5,838 bases of DNA from contig JAHILC010000212.1 of assembly GCA_018897225.1 (NCBI GenBank), positions 1 to 5,838 of the forward strand. Direction: 5' to 3'. The notes beneath the pieces are model-generated. The model worked only from the letters and a program-made list of their open reading frames with translations. It was not told where the DNA came from and did not search any database. Below are positions 5,055 to 5,838 of this stretch, piece by piece. Every line of letters begins with the position of its first letter. The first letter of the stretch is position 1. The DNA is from Actinomycetota bacterium. GTDB taxonomy: Bacteria > Actinomycetota > Humimicrobiia > Humimicrobiales > Humimicrobiaceae. The translations under genes were made by a program, and so were the position numbers.

Positions 5055-5838
5055 ATGAATTCTATAAGAATATATGAATTAGCCAAAGAAATTAATATAC
5101 CCACTGGTGATATTATAAAAATATGCCAGGACCTTGGAATTGAGGTTAGAAGCCACAGCTCAACAATTACAGAAGACCAGAAAGAAAAAGTCCTAAAAAC
5201 TTTAATAAAGGTTAAAAGAGCTTCTTGGAGCAAAGCTGCTGTCCAAAAAAGATCTATTATTAAAGTGGTAAGCAAAAAAATAAAAAAAGTTCTCAAGCCT
5301 GTTACGACAAAAAAGCCTGAGATTGTTGAAATAAAAGAAGAAAAATATATTAAAAAGACTGAAGATACTCTAAAGCGCAGGCCGGGCTGGGATGAAGAAA
5401 AGAAGATAAATATAAGAAAAGTGCTTGATAAAGAGCTGGATAAAGAAGAAAGAGAAGGCAAGTTAAAGAATAAGGCTAAAAGTGTTTTGTTTAAAAAACG
5501 TGAAGATAAAGCTGTTGAGGAAAAACATATTGCCCAAGATTCATTAAAAGACCTTGATTTGAAAGAGAAGATTAGTAAAAGACCTGAGATTAAGAAAAAT
5601 ATAGAACTTCATGAAGGTGCAAACATAAAACTGCTATCCGAAAGAATAGGCATACCATCCAGCGAAATTATCCAGACACTTTTCAATATGGGTGAGATTG
5701 TTAATATTAACCAATCCCTTGATAAAGACTTCATTGAATTATTGGCTAACGAATATAATTTTAAATACAGTATTATAGATTTTAAAGATCAATCAGACGA
5801 AGTTTTTAAGGATTTAGATAAAGATTTAGTTGTACGGC
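5055..5838 (+). CDS. infB: Translation initiation factor IF-2, N-terminal part (3' truncated by window edge)
   Basis: IF-2 is the GTPase that brings initiator fMet-tRNA to the 30S subunit and promotes subunit joining. The 261 residues in view have no stop and run off the edge. Residues 3-50 form a first IF2_N module (IRIYELAKEINIPTGDIIKI, then a predicted helix). Residues 51-182 are a highly charged Lys/Glu-rich linker, expected to be flexible. Residues 183-236 form a second IF2_N module (IKLLSERIGIPSSEIIQTLF). The last residues, DKDLVVR, correspond to the segment just before the G domain in the family (usually followed by PPVVTxMGHVDHGKT), so the GTPase part lies immediately beyond base 5838. 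The ATG at 5055 is 4 bases after the nusA stop, which points to translational coupling. A possible AAGGA site (5036-5040) lies inside the nusA end but 14 bases away. Position next to nusA confirms the call. Confidence 0.95.
   Translation, partial: MNSIRIYELAKEINIPTGDIIKICQDLGIEVRSHSSTITEDQKEKVLKTLIKVKRASWSKAAVQKRSIIKVVSKKIKKVLKPVTTKKPEIVEIKEEKYIKKTEDTLKRRPGWDEEKKINIRKVLDKELDKEEREGKLKNKAKSVLFKKREDKAVEEKHIAQDSLKDLDLKEKISKRPEIKKNIELHEGANIKLLSERIGIPSSEIIQTLFNMGEIVNINQSLDKDFIELLANEYNFKYSIIDFKDQSDEVFKDLDKDLVVR

Noticed and set aside
5003..5461. Minus-strand open frame of 152 codons opposite the nusA end and infB start
   Set aside because: It is rich in Ser, Leu, Phe and Ile because the opposite strand encodes a Lys/Glu-rich IF-2 region. 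It matches no family, and the + strand reading is a clear IF-2.

Overview
This is an AT-rich window with every supported gene on the + strand. The proteins are bacterial: NusA has the S1-KH-KH layout and the IF-2 has the bacterial N-terminal region. The metabolism (an Fe-S/flavin redox module of the soluble [NiFe]-hydrogenase type, HypA, a hexameric glutamate dehydrogenase) suggests an anaerobe. The compact NusA N-terminal region and its [14 protein letters not shown] and EQVPGE blocks recall Firmicutes and especially Actinobacteriota. A low-GC, deep-branching, uncultured member of that side of the bacterial tree is my guess, but the window does not prove it.

Region 1 (1-2092) is a redox and hydrogenase block. 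It holds the C-terminal part of a 4Fe-4S dicluster subunit (HydB/AsrA type, cut by the left edge), an FAD/NAD(P)H-binding subunit with a C-terminal [2Fe-2S] site (HydG/AsrB type), and the nickel chaperone HypA. Together the first two look like the electron-transfer half of a cytoplasmic NAD(P)-linked [NiFe] hydrogenase. The catalytic and small subunits are not in view.

Region 2 (2093-3861) is a nitrogen block. A likely promoter with an overlapping imperfect palindrome precedes glnB (P-II signal protein) and gdhA (glutamate dehydrogenase), which probably form one transcript. The P-II T-loop lacks the tyrosine and serine used for covalent modification in model species, so it probably senses only effectors (ATP/ADP, 2-oxoglutarate).

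Region 3 (3862-5838) starts the transcription/translation operon. An extended -10 promoter is followed by a perfect hairpin with a U-tract, then nusA with a TTG start, then infB four bases later, cut by the right edge just before its GTPase domain. The hairpin can end gdhA transcripts. Because it also lies downstream of the nusA promoter, it may act as an attenuator of the nusA-infB operon. rimP and ylxR, the common neighbours of nusA, are not where they usually sit.

No RNA gene, CRISPR array, mobile element or phage gene was seen. Nothing here amounts to a wholly new system. The points most worth checking are the nusA leader, the unusual P-II T-loop and the incomplete hydrogenase cluster.
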